From: Thermoplasmatales archaeon SG8-52-3
GTDB taxonomy: Archaea; Thermoplasmatota; E2; DHVEG-1
Assembly: GCA_001595915.1 (NCBI GenBank)
Contig: LSSG01000038.1
Coordinates: 1-50,213 of the forward strand
Direction: 5' to 3'
DNA: 50,213 nucleotides
The notes under the pieces: generated by a model
What the model saw: the letters and a program-made list of their open reading frames with translations, nothing else
The model's database searches: none
What the model was told of the DNA's origin: nothing
Translations under genes and position numbers: made by a program
Shown here: piece by piece, positions 18,466 through 28,234 of the stretch
How the letters are laid out: each line of letters begins with the position of its first letter
Numbering within the stretch: position 1 is the first letter of the stretch

Positions 18466-20181
18466 TTACTTATGTGTAAAAAAACCTGTCAATTTTTTAT
18501 TTACATTTTCAACTCTAACAAAACCAAATCTTTCAAATTGAACTATCTCCTCTTTTTTAATATTAGAGATAGATTCTTCAGCATAACCCTTTACTTCTTC
18601 TAGACTTTTATTATTAAATTTATCATTTATAAAAAGTAAATGAGGAATAAATACATTTAAATTGACAAATCTATCTGTTGTCCATTGTATTTTTAGTGAA
18701 TCAGGAATCAATTCCTCACTAACAAATTCTCCAATAATATTATTGTTTTTATTTATTATTTTAACATTGAAAAGATCTTTTAACCTAAAAATATCCCCAA
18801 CCTTCAATTTTTCCATATCTTGCTTTTCAACATAAAATATTTTATCAGTTTCAATTGTTCTACTACCTAGTTTTTTATCTCGTGGGTAATAATCTATTTT
18901 CTTCTCCTTATGAGGGGCGTTATCAACTGTAAGCTTTACCGGATTACTGACATAGAAATATCGTTTGGTTATTGGATCGATAATCTTTCTATTTGCCGCT
19001 TCCAATAGACCAAAAGTTACAGATGATTCAACCTTTGAAATTCCTTGTTCAATAACAAATTTTTTTATTGCTTCAGGTAAAATCCCACGTTTCTTAAGTC
19101 CTCTTAGTGTGGGTAACCTGATATCATCATAACCTAGAACGTCTCCTTTGTCAATTAAAGGCTTTATTTTACGTTTTGAAACAGGCATTCCCTCAATTGA
19201 TAATCTAGCAAACTCCATAAGATGTGGCTTTCTAATTCCCAACAAATCAAGAAGTTTGAAATAACATTCATCTCTTAGTTCATATTCTTTGGTTCTAAAA
19301 GGATGAGTGACACCACTTAAGCTATCTTCTACAGCTCCAGAGAAATCATAAGTTGGCCATACACGGTATTTATCACCCTGCAAAGGATGCTCTTTTTCTA
19401 TTATCCTAAATAATGTTGGATCTCTCATTGCTGTATTAACGCAAGTCATGTCTCCCCTGAGTCTAAGAATTGCACCCTGTATTGAGGAGGAAATCATTTC
19501 TTTCCAAATATCTAAACTTTCTCCAGACTCAATACATCTGCAATCACATTCTTTTCCATTAAAACGACATTCTTTTATAAAATCAGAATCACAAGTACAG
19601 ACATATGCATGATCTTGTCTTATCAGTTGTTCAGCTAATTTGTAATGTTTTTCAATATTGTCTGAAGTATTATATTCTTCATCCCAATCTATACCAAGCC
19701 ATTTAAGATCCTCTTTTTGTGCATCATAGAATTCAAGATGAGCATTATCTGGATTGGTGTCATCAAAACGTAAAATGAATTTTCCATCATACATTCTTGC
19801 ATATTCATAATCAACAATTGCAGCTTTTGCATGACCGATATGCAAATATCCATTTGGTTCTGGAGGAAATCGAGTAACTACCCCTCCTTTTTCTCCATTG
19901 GGAAGATCTGGTAAAGAGAAATCTCTTTCCTTTTTTTCTTTTTTTAAAAGCTCAGGGGCAATATCTTCTAACTCTTTTTTTTGATTATCTAAAGTTAGAT
20001 TGTTTACTTCCAAAGTAACTCTATTAATAATTGGAATTAATTCTTTTGGTGAAAAACCCTCTTTTTGTAAAACAGCTATTACTTTTCCAATTACTGCTTT
20101 AGGATTTGCTTTTCCATTAAACTGAACGGCATTCTGAAGAGCATAAATCCTTGCAGTTTTTCTAATTTTTTCCTCTGCCAT
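18466..20181 (-). CDS. gltX: glutamyl-tRNA synthetase (archaeal type)
   Basis: Charges tRNA-Glu and, in archaea, often also tRNA-Gln for later amidation. A roughly 90-residue archaeal N-terminal extension (KTARIYALQNAVQFNGKANP) precedes the catalytic fold with HIGH at residues 114-117 and the KMSKS-equivalent VSKRK at 334-338. A cysteine-rich insert with C195, C197, C205, C212, C214 and C216 lies where archaeal and eukaryotic enzymes bind zinc. A beta-barrel anticodon-binding region completes 571 residues. It starts 7 bp after the GGPP-synthase stop and is the last certain gene of the isoprenoid operon. Confidence 0.95.
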   Translation of the reverse strand: MAEEKIRKTARIYALQNAVQFNGKANPKAVIGKVIAVLQKEGFSPKELIPIINRVTLEVNNLTLDNQKKELEDIAPELLKKEKKERDFSLPDLPNGEKGGVVTRFPPEPNGYLHIGHAKAAIVDYEYARMYDGKFILRFDDTNPDNAHLEFYDAQKEDLKWLGIDWDEEYNTSDNIEKHYKLAEQLIRQDHAYVCTCDSDFIKECRFNGKECDCRCIESGESLDIWKEMISSSIQGAILRLRGDMTCVNTAMRDPTLFRIIEKEHPLQGDKYRVWPTYDFSGAVEDSLSGVTHPFRTKEYELRDECYFKLLDLLGIRKPHLMEFARLSIEGMPVSKRKIKPLIDKGDVLGYDDIRLPTLRGLKKRGILPEAIKKFVIEQGISKVESSVTFGLLEAANRKIIDPITKRYFYVSNPVKLTVDNAPHKEKKIDYYPRDKKLGSRTIETDKIFYVEKQDMEKLKVGDIFRLKDLFNVKIINKNNNIIGEFVSEELIPDSLKIQWTTDRFVNLNVFIPHLLFINDKFNNKSLEEVKGYAEESISNIKKEEIVQFERFGFVRVENVNKKLTGFFTHK

Positions 20182-20188
20182 AATTTTT

Positions 20189-21172
20189 CTAATTTTCTCT
20201 TTTTATTGAATAATCAGCAAGTTCTATTAGAAGTTGCTTAGCATCTGAATCAGGAATCTTATCTAATGCATTTTTTGCTTTAGTGATATAATTCAAAGCC
20301 GTATTTTTCGCATAATCAATTGATCTCAACTTTTTAAACAGGTCAAAAACTTGCTTGACCTCATCTTCAGTTGCATTAATATTTCCAAAAATACTATCTA
20401 AAAAAATTTTATCTTCACCATTAGCATTGTTTAAACAATGAACCGCGATAAGTGTTTTTTTACCATTTCTAATGTCATTTCCAATGTCTTTACCAAGTGT
20501 TTCCTCATCACTGCTTATATCTAAATAATCATCCCAAATCTGAAAACCCAGTCCAGCATTTAATCCGTACTCATTTAATGCATTTATTTCTTCTTTAGTG
20601 CCTCCACCTACAATAGCACCAGCTTCAGCAGCATATTGGAAAAATACAGCAGTTTTCTTCCGAATCATTTCAATATATTCTTCTACATTTATGATTTTTC
20701 TATTTTCATAATCCATATCAAGTTGTTGACCTTCGCAAATCTCTTTGATAAAATCAATGAATCCAAATTCTACATTTTTAAAACTAGGGCAATCTATTGA
20801 GATATTATGCATTGATTCAAACGCCTTTATAAATAAGAGATCTCCTGCATTTATTGCAGATGGTTCACCATATTTTACATGAACCGTTGGAAAATTTCGT
20901 CTTAAGTTTGATTTGTCCATTATATCATCATGAATAAGAGTAAAATTATGAATCAATTCAAGTGATATTGCCAATGGGATTACCTTGATTATATCGCCCT
21001 TTACAGCTTCACATGAAATTAGACTAAAACAAGGTCTAAGTCGTTTACCACCTGCAAGAGGTAGGTGCCTTGCAGCATTATAAAGAGATTCAGGATTGCC
21101 TCCCTCAAGAAATTTTTCAAGTTGAGTATTAAAAAAATCTGCTCTTTTCTTTAGTTCAAAATCTATATCCAT
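20189..21172 (-). CDS. idsA: geranylgeranyl diphosphate synthase
   Basis: Condenses IPP with allylic diphosphates to make the C20 precursor of archaeal lipids. Both aspartate-rich motifs are present: D82-D-I-M-D86 and D214-D-Y-L-D218. The residue five positions before the first motif is Phe77, the arrangement of C20-producing archaeal enzymes, so GGPP is the likely product. The length, 327 residues, is normal. Its start codon lies inside the end of fni (10-bp overlap), showing translational coupling. Confidence 0.92.
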   Translation of the reverse strand: MDIDFELKKRADFFNTQLEKFLEGGNPESLYNAARHLPLAGGKRLRPCFSLISCEAVKGDIIKVIPLAISLELIHNFTLIHDDIMDKSNLRRNFPTVHVKYGEPSAINAGDLLFIKAFESMHNISIDCPSFKNVEFGFIDFIKEICEGQQLDMDYENRKIINVEEYIEMIRKKTAVFFQYAAEAGAIVGGGTKEEINALNEYGLNAGLGFQIWDDYLDISSDEETLGKDIGNDIRNGKKTLIAVHCLNNANGEDKIFLDSIFGNINATEDEVKQVFDLFKKLRSIDYAKNTALNYITKAKNALDKIPDSDAKQLLIELADYSIKREN

Positions 21173-22203
21173 AAATCTACACCAACATCAGTCATCTTTG
21201 ATACTTTATCTACTCCTAAAAGAAACATGGTAGCACGAAGCTCTTTTATAATTGCATCAACCTCAAAAATTGTTGCATCTTTACCTTTCGTTGCTGGTTC
21301 AAGTAGGGTACGTGCAATTCCAGCGCAACTTGCGCCTAGAGCAATTGCTTTTGCAGCATCAAGACCATTTCTGATTCCACCAGTTGCAATTATTGGTATC
21401 TTCCATTCCGTTGCATCTCCTACTTCAACAATTGATGTAGGAGTTGGAATACCCCAGTCCCAAAAAGTCTTACCACCTCTTGCATGCAAATCATTGTCAA
21501 TTAGTTCAGCTCGATAATGTTCAATTGCTGAAAATGAAGTCCCTCCAAGTCCACCGACATCTATTCCAGAAATCTTTGTTTTTGAAAGTCTTTCTGCCAC
21601 ACTATATGAAATTCCTGCACCTGATTCTTTTACCACAACAGGTGTATCTAAATCCTCAGCAAGTTTTTTTATTGCATCAAAAGAACCTTTTGCATTAGCT
21701 TCCCCTTCAGCTTGAATTACTTCTTGTAGAAAATTTAAACAGACAATGAAAACATGAGCATCAATCATTTCTATCATTTTTTGGGCATTTTCCAAAGACT
21801 TCTTATGCCCCCAAATAACAAGTTGTGATGCCCCAATGTTTGCAAAACGAAGAGGGATATCATAATTTTTAATTATTCCATAAGTATCCTTTAAACTTTC
21901 ATTTTCAAGTGCAGCACGTTGAGAACCAACACCCATACCAATACAATATTTCTCTGCAGCCACTGCAAGATTCTCATTTATTTTTTTAGCTTTAGTATAT
22001 CCTCCTGTCATAGCAGAAATTATTAATGGTGCCCCCAATTTTTTTTTAAAAAGCTTGGTTGAATGATCCACTTCATCTTTATTTATTTCAGGAAGAGCAT
22101 TATGAACAAGTTTTACATCATCCCAATAATTATGATGAGCTGCAACATTTTTTTCAATGGAGATTTTAACATGCTCATCCTTTCTACTTTCAGTTATACT
22201 CAT
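21163..22203 (-). CDS. fni: type 2 isopentenyl-diphosphate isomerase
   Basis: FMN-dependent interconversion of IPP and DMAPP. Hallmarks are the N-terminal RKDEHVKI, the MTGGYTKAKKINENLA loop, GMGVGSQRAAL, VVKESGAGIS and the FMN-binding IATGGIRNGLDAAKAIALGA. The length of 346 residues is typical. The ATG overlaps the IPK stop as ATGA and its end overlaps idsA. Position between IPK and GGPP synthase fits the archaeal mevalonate route. Confidence 0.95.
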   Translation of the reverse strand: MSITESRKDEHVKISIEKNVAAHHNYWDDVKLVHNALPEINKDEVDHSTKLFKKKLGAPLIISAMTGGYTKAKKINENLAVAAEKYCIGMGVGSQRAALENESLKDTYGIIKNYDIPLRFANIGASQLVIWGHKKSLENAQKMIEMIDAHVFIVCLNFLQEVIQAEGEANAKGSFDAIKKLAEDLDTPVVVKESGAGISYSVAERLSKTKISGIDVGGLGGTSFSAIEHYRAELIDNDLHARGGKTFWDWGIPTPTSIVEVGDATEWKIPIIATGGIRNGLDAAKAIALGASCAGIARTLLEPATKGKDATIFEVDAIIKELRATMFLLGVDKVSKMTDVGVDLWI

Positions 22204-22982
22204 TTATGACCTCCGGTTATAATTGTGGATTTTACTTTTTCACCTTTTAAGACCTTGAATATTCTATCAGGTTTATTACCATTTAGCAAAATTGTATCAA
22301 TCCCTAATTTTGATATTTTTTTTATAGTTTCAATTTTTCCTTTCATACCCCCAGTTACATCAGCATGACTGTCAGGTGCTGCTAATAAGCCATTTAACTT
22401 TTCAATTGTTGCCGATTCAATCAATTCTGCATTTTTATCAATTTTTGGATTTGATGTAAATAAACCATCCTCATCTATTACAAAAATTGTTTTTTCAGGT
22501 TTGAGATTTTCTGCAAGAAGAACCATTAAAAGATCCCCCGAACAAATAGAAAAACCTAATTTTTTATCAAGTACTACATCTCCAAATGTAACCGGTGTAA
22601 AACCTATTTCAAGATAATTTTTAAAAATGGTAAAATCAAATTTATAAGGATTGTGATTATCTAATATTAAATTAGAATGAGGTGGTATTGACACAGCAGC
22701 TATCCTATTATTATTTAAGGAATCTAAAACCAAGGAATTTAATTTTTGAACCATACCATGAGTAAGTGAAAAACCAAGAAGTTGATCTTTTGACTTTTTA
22801 CCTTCATTTAATTTGTATTTATCTGCAATAATATGACCAAAGGATCCTGCTCCATGAATAATAATTGTTTCTTTATTTGCTTTTTTAATTGCTTTTACTA
22901 AGTTTTCAACTACTTCTTTTTTAAAAAAATTTTCCTTTCTTTTATCAGTGATTACACTACCACCAAGTTTTATAATATTCAT
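22200..22982 (-). CDS. ipk: isopentenyl phosphate kinase
   Basis: Phosphorylates isopentenyl phosphate to IPP, the last step of the archaeal modified mevalonate pathways. The amino-acid-kinase fold is shown by IIKLGGSVITDK at the N-terminus and GAGSFGH with the catalytic His50. ICSGDLL and a VTGGMKGKIETI segment are further nucleotide and fold contacts. It is the first gene of the run ipk-fni-idsA-gltX; overlapping stops and starts show co-translation. A 56-bp AT-rich gap separates it from the small gene at 23039. Mevalonate kinase and the decarboxylase or dehydratase enzymes are not in the window. Confidence 0.93.
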   Translation of the reverse strand: MNIIKLGGSVITDKRKENFFKKEVVENLVKAIKKANKETIIIHGAGSFGHIIADKYKLNEGKKSKDQLLGFSLTHGMVQKLNSLVLDSLNNNRIAAVSIPPHSNLILDNHNPYKFDFTIFKNYLEIGFTPVTFGDVVLDKKLGFSICSGDLLMVLLAENLKPEKTIFVIDEDGLFTSNPKIDKNAELIESATIEKLNGLLAAPDSHADVTGGMKGKIETIKKISKLGIDTILLNGNKPDRIFKVLKGEKVKSTIITGGHK

Positions 22983-23038
22983 ATGCTTCAGAATAAACTA
23001 TACTATAAAAAGGATTTTCATAAAAAGATTAAAAAAAT

Positions 23039-23287
23039 TTATTTTTTTACAGTCATCATTGTCTTGTCTTTGTTTTGTTCATGAATTATCCAAAGTGCAA
23101 TTGGCATACCATTTGTAGGACATTGCATTATAGTCTTTGATAATTTTGATAATTCTGTATGTGTATGCCTTGAGCTACAGTCCTGACAGATAAAAACTTG
23201 ATCTTTAAAAACTAATCCAAGAGGATGATCATTAAGATCGATTTTTTTACTACAAATATTACAAGTTTTATCAGACATTGTAAACAT
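23039..23287 (-). CDS. small two-CxxC zinc-finger protein
   Basis: An 82-residue hypothetical protein. CNIC and CQDC, 22 residues apart, form a probable zinc-binding treble-clef or ribbon. The rest is short, with a helical SRHTHTELSKLSKT stretch and CPTNGMPIALWIIHEQ. An alternative ATG at 23278 would drop the first three residues. A TATA-like TTTATAAGT (about 23326-23336, minus sense) fits its promoter. It is divergent from glycogen phosphorylase and 56 bp upstream of ipk. No function is recognised. Confidence 0.7.
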   Translation of the reverse strand: MFTMSDKTCNICSKKIDLNDHPLGLVFKDQVFICQDCSSRHTHTELSKLSKTIMQCPTNGMPIALWIIHEQNKDKTMMTVKK

Positions 23288-23340
23288 CCCACTCTATCTT
23301 TTTATTAATTTGTATAATAAACATACTTATAAATAATACT

Positions 23341-23390
23341 ATTACATGTAATAATAAAAATGAAAAATTTTTAAGAAAGCTATTATTACA
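23341..23390. promoter_or_regulatory. candidate operator between zinc-finger gene and phosphorylase
   Basis: ATTACATGTAAT at 23341-23352 is a perfect 12-bp palindrome. Its right half extends to TGTAATAATA (23347-23356), which is repeated in inverted form as TATTATTACA at 23381-23390. Three similar half-sites in 50 bp, just upstream of the phosphorylase start, look like a repressor binding site. A ribosome site (GGAGAG) follows at 23415-23420. The regulator is unknown. Confidence 0.45.
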
Positions 23391-23423
23391 TTAACTGGTG
23401 GAATGCAAAAAAAGGAGAGATGA

Positions 23424-25121
23424 ATGACTGATAGCCTAGAGGACAAAAAGAAAATTGAGAACATTAATGGTAAACCTAAGATAGCATATTTTTCTATGGA
23501 GATTGGGATAGATGAAAATATTCCAACATACAGTGGCGGCCTTGGAATACTAGCAGGTGACACAATTAAATCATGTGCTGATCTGAATGTTCCTGTAATA
23601 GGTGTTACACTTCTTTCAGAAAACGGCTATTTCTATCAAAAAATAGATGAAAATGGTAACCAGATAGAATTACCTATGAGATTTGAAGTATCAAAATATC
23701 TTAAATTACTTCCTGCAAAAACAGAAGTAAAAATAGATAATAGAGATGTTAAAATCCGTGTATGGTTTTATCAAGTAAAAGGTATTAGTGGATTTATTGT
23801 ACCTGTTTTTTTCCTTGATACAAATATAGAAGGAAACAGTGAATGGGATAGAGCATTGACTAAATATCTTTATGGAGGAGATCATAAATATCGTCTTGCT
23901 CAGGAAATCATTCTTGGTATCGGCGGAGTTCGTATGTTGAGGGCTCTTGGATATACAACAATTGACAGGTATCATATGAATGAAGGACATGCAGCTCTTG
24001 GTACCCTTGAACTTTATAATCAGTTAAATGATGTAGAAAAGGTTAGAGAACAATGTGTATTTACTACTCATACCCCTGTTGCTGCGGGTCATGATCAGTT
24101 TGATCTTTCTATTGTAAAACCAATGCTTGGAAATATAATTCCTGATTTCATTATTAATGACATAACATTTGAACATAAACTAAACATGACAAAATTAGCT
24201 TTGTTTTTTAGTCATTATGTAAATGGAGTTGCAAAAAAACATGGTGAAGTATCTAGGATGATGTTTCCTGGTTATTCAATTGATTCCATTACAAATGGTG
24301 TTCATTCAACTACCTGGGTATCCGAACCATTTAAAAGACTCTTTGATAAATATATGCCAGGTTGGCGATCCGACCCATATATCTTAAGATCTGCACAAAG
24401 TATACAAAAAAACGATATTTGGAATGCTCATATGGAGGCGAAAAAAGAACTTATTGACTTTGTAAACAAACAAAACAATGCTAATATGAATTATGATGAT
24501 TTTACTATAGGATTTGGTCGTAGACAAACACAATATAAGAGACCTGAACTTTTAATTTCTGATCCGAATAGATTAATGAGCATTGCTGAAAAAGCAGGTT
24601 CCATTCAGATAATTTTTGCGGGAAAGGCTCATCCAAAGGATTTTTCTGGAAAAGATGCAATTAAAAAAATATTCAAGGTCATGAAGACAATTGATAACAA
24701 GGTTAAGATTACCTTCATCAATAACTATGATATTTTTGTTGGTAAAATGATGACTTCAGGAGTAGATATTTGGTTGAATACCCCTAGAAGACCCAAAGAG
24801 GCATCTGGAACGTCTGGTATGAAAGCTGCTCATAACGGTATACCTCAGTTTGGCACATTGGATGGTTGGTGGCTTGAGGGGTGTATAGAAAATATTACAG
24901 GATGGGCAATTGGTCCTGAGAAAACAGATAAGGATGAATCTGATGATGAAATAGACAAAAATGATTTGTATGATAAACTTGAGAACTGGGTTATCCCAAA
25001 ATTTTATAATGATAGAGATAACTGGATTAGAACAATGAGAAGTTGTATAGCGATAAATGCATCTTTTTTCAATACAAATCGTATGATTCAACAATATGTT
25101 TTAAATGCATATTTCAGGTAA
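23424..25121 (+). CDS. glgP: alpha-glucan (glycogen) phosphorylase
   Basis: Family GT35: splits alpha-1,4-glucan with phosphate to give glucose 1-phosphate. It opens with IAYFSMEIGIDENIPTYSGG and ends with the PLP region EASGTSGMKAAHNG, where Lys467 is the expected cofactor lysine, followed by the FGTLDGWWLEG signature. At 565 residues it is the short archaeal/bacterial maltodextrin type, lacking the regulatory N-terminus of animal enzymes. GGAGAG lies 3 bp before the ATG. Its last 21 bases overlap the 3' end of the convergent debranching-enzyme gene, linking the two degradation enzymes physically but not in one transcript. Confidence 0.93.
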   Translation: MTDSLEDKKKIENINGKPKIAYFSMEIGIDENIPTYSGGLGILAGDTIKSCADLNVPVIGVTLLSENGYFYQKIDENGNQIELPMRFEVSKYLKLLPAKTEVKIDNRDVKIRVWFYQVKGISGFIVPVFFLDTNIEGNSEWDRALTKYLYGGDHKYRLAQEIILGIGGVRMLRALGYTTIDRYHMNEGHAALGTLELYNQLNDVEKVREQCVFTTHTPVAAGHDQFDLSIVKPMLGNIIPDFIINDITFEHKLNMTKLALFFSHYVNGVAKKHGEVSRMMFPGYSIDSITNGVHSTTWVSEPFKRLFDKYMPGWRSDPYILRSAQSIQKNDIWNAHMEAKKELIDFVNKQNNANMNYDDFTIGFGRRQTQYKRPELLISDPNRLMSIAEKAGSIQIIFAGKAHPKDFSGKDAIKKIFKVMKTIDNKVKITFINNYDIFVGKMMTSGVDIWLNTPRRPKEASGTSGMKAAHNGIPQFGTLDGWWLEGCIENITGWAIGPEKTDKDESDDEIDKNDLYDKLENWVIPKFYNDRDNWIRTMRSCIAINASFFNTNRMIQQYVLNAYFR

Positions 25122-26966
25122 TTCAAAGATTTTTTCATTGATAGGTGGTATGTAATTTATATCTTCAACCCATGCCCTTAGAATTTCAGCAACACTCCAT
25201 GCTTGAGAAATACATCCTCTTGGTGAGTATATAGGATCGCCGTCATATATTTCATTTATCGAGCCATCCCATTTTTCATTAAATACTTCAAGCATTGGTT
25301 CTAGAAAATTATTATAAGCGTATTTTCGACTTGAATAATCATATTTTCTTATCTTTAAAAAAGCTTTTATAAATGGGCCCAGCAGCCACGGCCAAACCGT
25401 TCCATTATGATAAGCAATATCTTTGTTGTATGGACCAATATAGCTTCCCTTATAGTTTGGATCATCAGGTGAAAGTGTTCTTAGACCAAAAATTGTAAGT
25501 AATTTATCCTGTACAGTATTTACTATTCTACTTTGTAGTATTTCATCTATCATATTAAAATCAAGAGATACCAGAAATATCTGATTAGGTCTGACTGATG
25601 TATCTTTTGTATCAATTACATCATATTGTTTGTCATATTGGAATTTGAAGCTTTCTTTAACTCTTTCAGACAATTCAAAATATACATCTTCTCTACCTGA
25701 TAATTGTGAAAGATTGCTCATAATTTTGAGTGCATTGTACCAAAGAGCTTGTATTTCTACTGCCTTTCTTGCCCTAGGTGTTGGATAATAATCATTAATT
25801 TTGACGTCCATCCACGTTAATCCTGGAGCATGGCTTATTAGATAGTCCCCATCCATTTTTATCTCAAAATCAGTACCATTCTTATATGATTCAATAATCG
25901 AATGTAGTGAGCTCCATATCTCACTTAAAAAATATCTATCATTTGTATATTTTAGATACTGGTAGACTCTATCTATATACCAAAGTGATGCATCGACTGT
26001 GTTGTAATGAATTGTCGAATCCTTATCATTAAATGTATTTGGAATTAAACCGTTTCTTAAGTATTTACTAAAATTTCGAAGAATTTGTTTTGCATCGTCA
26101 AATCTTTTAGTAACAAGAGTTAGACCTGGAAGTGAAATCAGTGTATCCCGACCCCAGTCTGAAAACCAATGATATCCAGCAATTACTGATTTACTATCTC
26201 CCTTGCTAACAATGAAGTTATCAGTTGAAAGAACAAGTTTTTCATATTTTTTAGGAAGATTTGCATTTTCTATTAAATCATTTTTCCTTTTCTTTTCCTT
26301 TATATATATTTCTGAAGGATCGATGTTTAGATTTTCTTCTGTAGTCAATATTAAAAAATATTCATCTGACTTTTTAATTGTCTTTTTAAATTGTCCTATT
26401 TGAACGTTATTATCAACCCAAGATTCATTTCTATCAAGGTCATTTTCATAATATAGCTCTTCCCAATATTCTAATGGGGTAAAATCCGAGTTTTTCAGTA
26501 GTATTTTAATTGTTTTATCGGTATTTCTTGGTTTTATTTTGATTCCGTCACCATATATTTCATAATCAAAAGTTAGGTATCTATGTCGGTTAGTATCATA
26601 AAAATGTCTGGAATTTATTATTGGATTATGAGTGAGTGTGATAGGTTTTGATGTTTTGATGTTGTATCTTAAAATTGTTGTATTTTTTCCATTTTCCATA
26701 AATATTTCCTTATTGATTTTTACATTGTTGATATTATAGGAAAAAGATGGATAAATATCAAAATTAAAACTGCTGTTGAAATCCTTTAGTTCATATTTCT
26801 TTTTCTTTGTTTGAAACTGATCAATTATATTTGAAACAAAAACCCATCTTTCGACAGGTGGATTTAAACTTGAAATCAGTAAACCATGAAACTTTCTAGT
26901 ATTTGTATTTTTATAAGTAAGAGATGCATATCCTCCAATTCCATTTGTAACAATCCATTCTCTCAT
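25101..26966 (-). CDS. glycogen debranching enzyme (amylo-alpha-1,6-glucosidase)
   Basis: Removes alpha-1,6 branches left by phosphorylase. The N-terminal beta-domain begins with EWIVTNGIGGYASLTYKNTNTRKFHGLL, a marker of the bacterial/archaeal family. The C-terminal (alpha/alpha)6 barrel has WFSDWGRDTLISLPGL, with the acidic residue of the GDE active site, and GTVWPWLLGPF. At 621 residues it matches archaeal GDEs. It is the last gene of the leftward glycogen operon, 7 bp after the GT gene. Confidence 0.93.
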   Translation of the reverse strand: MREWIVTNGIGGYASLTYKNTNTRKFHGLLISSLNPPVERWVFVSNIIDQFQTKKKKYELKDFNSSFNFDIYPSFSYNINNVKINKEIFMENGKNTTILRYNIKTSKPITLTHNPIINSRHFYDTNRHRYLTFDYEIYGDGIKIKPRNTDKTIKILLKNSDFTPLEYWEELYYENDLDRNESWVDNNVQIGQFKKTIKKSDEYFLILTTEENLNIDPSEIYIKEKKRKNDLIENANLPKKYEKLVLSTDNFIVSKGDSKSVIAGYHWFSDWGRDTLISLPGLTLVTKRFDDAKQILRNFSKYLRNGLIPNTFNDKDSTIHYNTVDASLWYIDRVYQYLKYTNDRYFLSEIWSSLHSIIESYKNGTDFEIKMDGDYLISHAPGLTWMDVKINDYYPTPRARKAVEIQALWYNALKIMSNLSQLSGREDVYFELSERVKESFKFQYDKQYDVIDTKDTSVRPNQIFLVSLDFNMIDEILQSRIVNTVQDKLLTIFGLRTLSPDDPNYKGSYIGPYNKDIAYHNGTVWPWLLGPFIKAFLKIRKYDYSSRKYAYNNFLEPMLEVFNEKWDGSINEIYDGDPIYSPRGCISQAWSVAEILRAWVEDINYIPPINEKIFELPEICI

Positions 26967-26973
26967 AATTCAC

Positions 26974-28215
26974 CTAAATTATTTCTTTATAAATATCTAA
27001 CGTTCTTTTTGTAACTGAATCCCAACTAAATGTTTCAAGTACTCTTTTACGTGCATTTTTACCAATCAATTTACCCTTATCTTCTAGTTTTAATATCTCT
27101 TTTATTCCCCATGCAATATCATTTGGATCATGAGGATTTATATGGATTCCACATTTGTTTTTTCCATCTGGTATTATTTGTTCCCTAAATCCATTTGTAC
27201 CATTTGCTCCTACAACAGTTGGTTTTTCCATTGACATTGATTCAGTACATACAATACCAAATGGTTCATAAGTTGATGGAAGTACAACACAGTCTGCTGC
27301 TGCATAATGAATAATTCTTTCTTTCTCATCTACAAATTCTGTTCTAAAAATTACATTGTCTTGGATGTTTAAGTCTTTTGTAAGAAATTTTAATTCTTCC
27401 TCCATATCTCCTATTCCCAATACAACAAGTTTAGATTTTGGGAAATCCTGTAAAATATTTGGCATTGCTTTAACAAGATTATAAATTCCTTTAACAGTAA
27501 CAAGACGTCCAATAAAAAACAACATAATTTCATCGTTTTGTATTCCATATCTTCTTCTTAATTGTTTTTTTTCCTCTTCAGATACTTTTTTTGGATCATA
27601 TTTAGCTGGATCAACACCATTCCAACATACTCTTATTTTTTCTGAAGGATATCCTAGTTTTTCTAATTCATCTTTCATTGCATAAGAAACAGTAATTACC
27701 CGATCAGCAACCTGTCCACCATCATATTCAATATTTTTTATTGTGTGTGAACCATCACCAACAGATCTTCCATATTCTGTTGAATGCACGTGAAAAACAA
27801 GTGGTATTTTTAGTTCTTTTTTAATCACCATACCACCTATTATTCCAAGCCAGTCATGTGCATCAATTATATCATAACTTTTCTTTTTCTTTTTTACAAG
27901 TTCATTTACAAGTTGAGAGGCAGATGATGTATTGTAGCTAACTACATCTGCAAAAAATTTTAGGTTTGTTCCCCAAGATCTAAGCTCATGAGCTGCAAAT
28001 AAGTTAAATGTCTGTGTCAAATCTAATATCTTTGGTCTGTATATTTCTATACCATTCCATTTTTCATAGGCTTTAAATTTATTGTCTTGATTTAAGGAAA
28101 AAACTGTAACTTTATTTCCAAAATAATCCTGTTTTTTTGTAAGTTCGGCAGCAAAGGTACCAAGCCCTCCATATATTACTGGTGGAAACTCCCATGAAAA
28201 ATGTGCTATTTTCAC
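26974..28215 (-). CDS. GT4/GT5-type glycosyltransferase (glycogen synthase-like)
   Basis: A 413-residue GT-B enzyme. The N-terminus FSWEFPPVIYGGLGTFAAEL carries the K/Y-x-GGL acceptor loop of glycogen synthases. Further motifs are DAHDWLGIIGG, FIGRLVTVKG (donor phosphate region) and EPFGIVCTESMSM, the EX7E catalytic pattern. The frame could start at GTG 28230, but GAGGAGAG stands 6 bp before GTG 28215, which then begins the conserved sequence, so 28215 is preferred. It follows the GH57 gene by 19 bp. The donor (ADP- or UDP-glucose) cannot be read off. Confidence 0.85.
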   Translation of the reverse strand: MKIAHFSWEFPPVIYGGLGTFAAELTKKQDYFGNKVTVFSLNQDNKFKAYEKWNGIEIYRPKILDLTQTFNLFAAHELRSWGTNLKFFADVVSYNTSSASQLVNELVKKKKKSYDIIDAHDWLGIIGGMVIKKELKIPLVFHVHSTEYGRSVGDGSHTIKNIEYDGGQVADRVITVSYAMKDELEKLGYPSEKIRVCWNGVDPAKYDPKKVSEEEKKQLRRRYGIQNDEIMLFFIGRLVTVKGIYNLVKAMPNILQDFPKSKLVVLGIGDMEEELKFLTKDLNIQDNVIFRTEFVDEKERIIHYAAADCVVLPSTYEPFGIVCTESMSMEKPTVVGANGTNGFREQIIPDGKNKCGIHINPHDPNDIAWGIKEILKLEDKGKLIGKNARKRVLETFSWDSVTKRTLDIYKEII

Positions 28216-28234
28216 AATTGCTCTCCTCACAACG

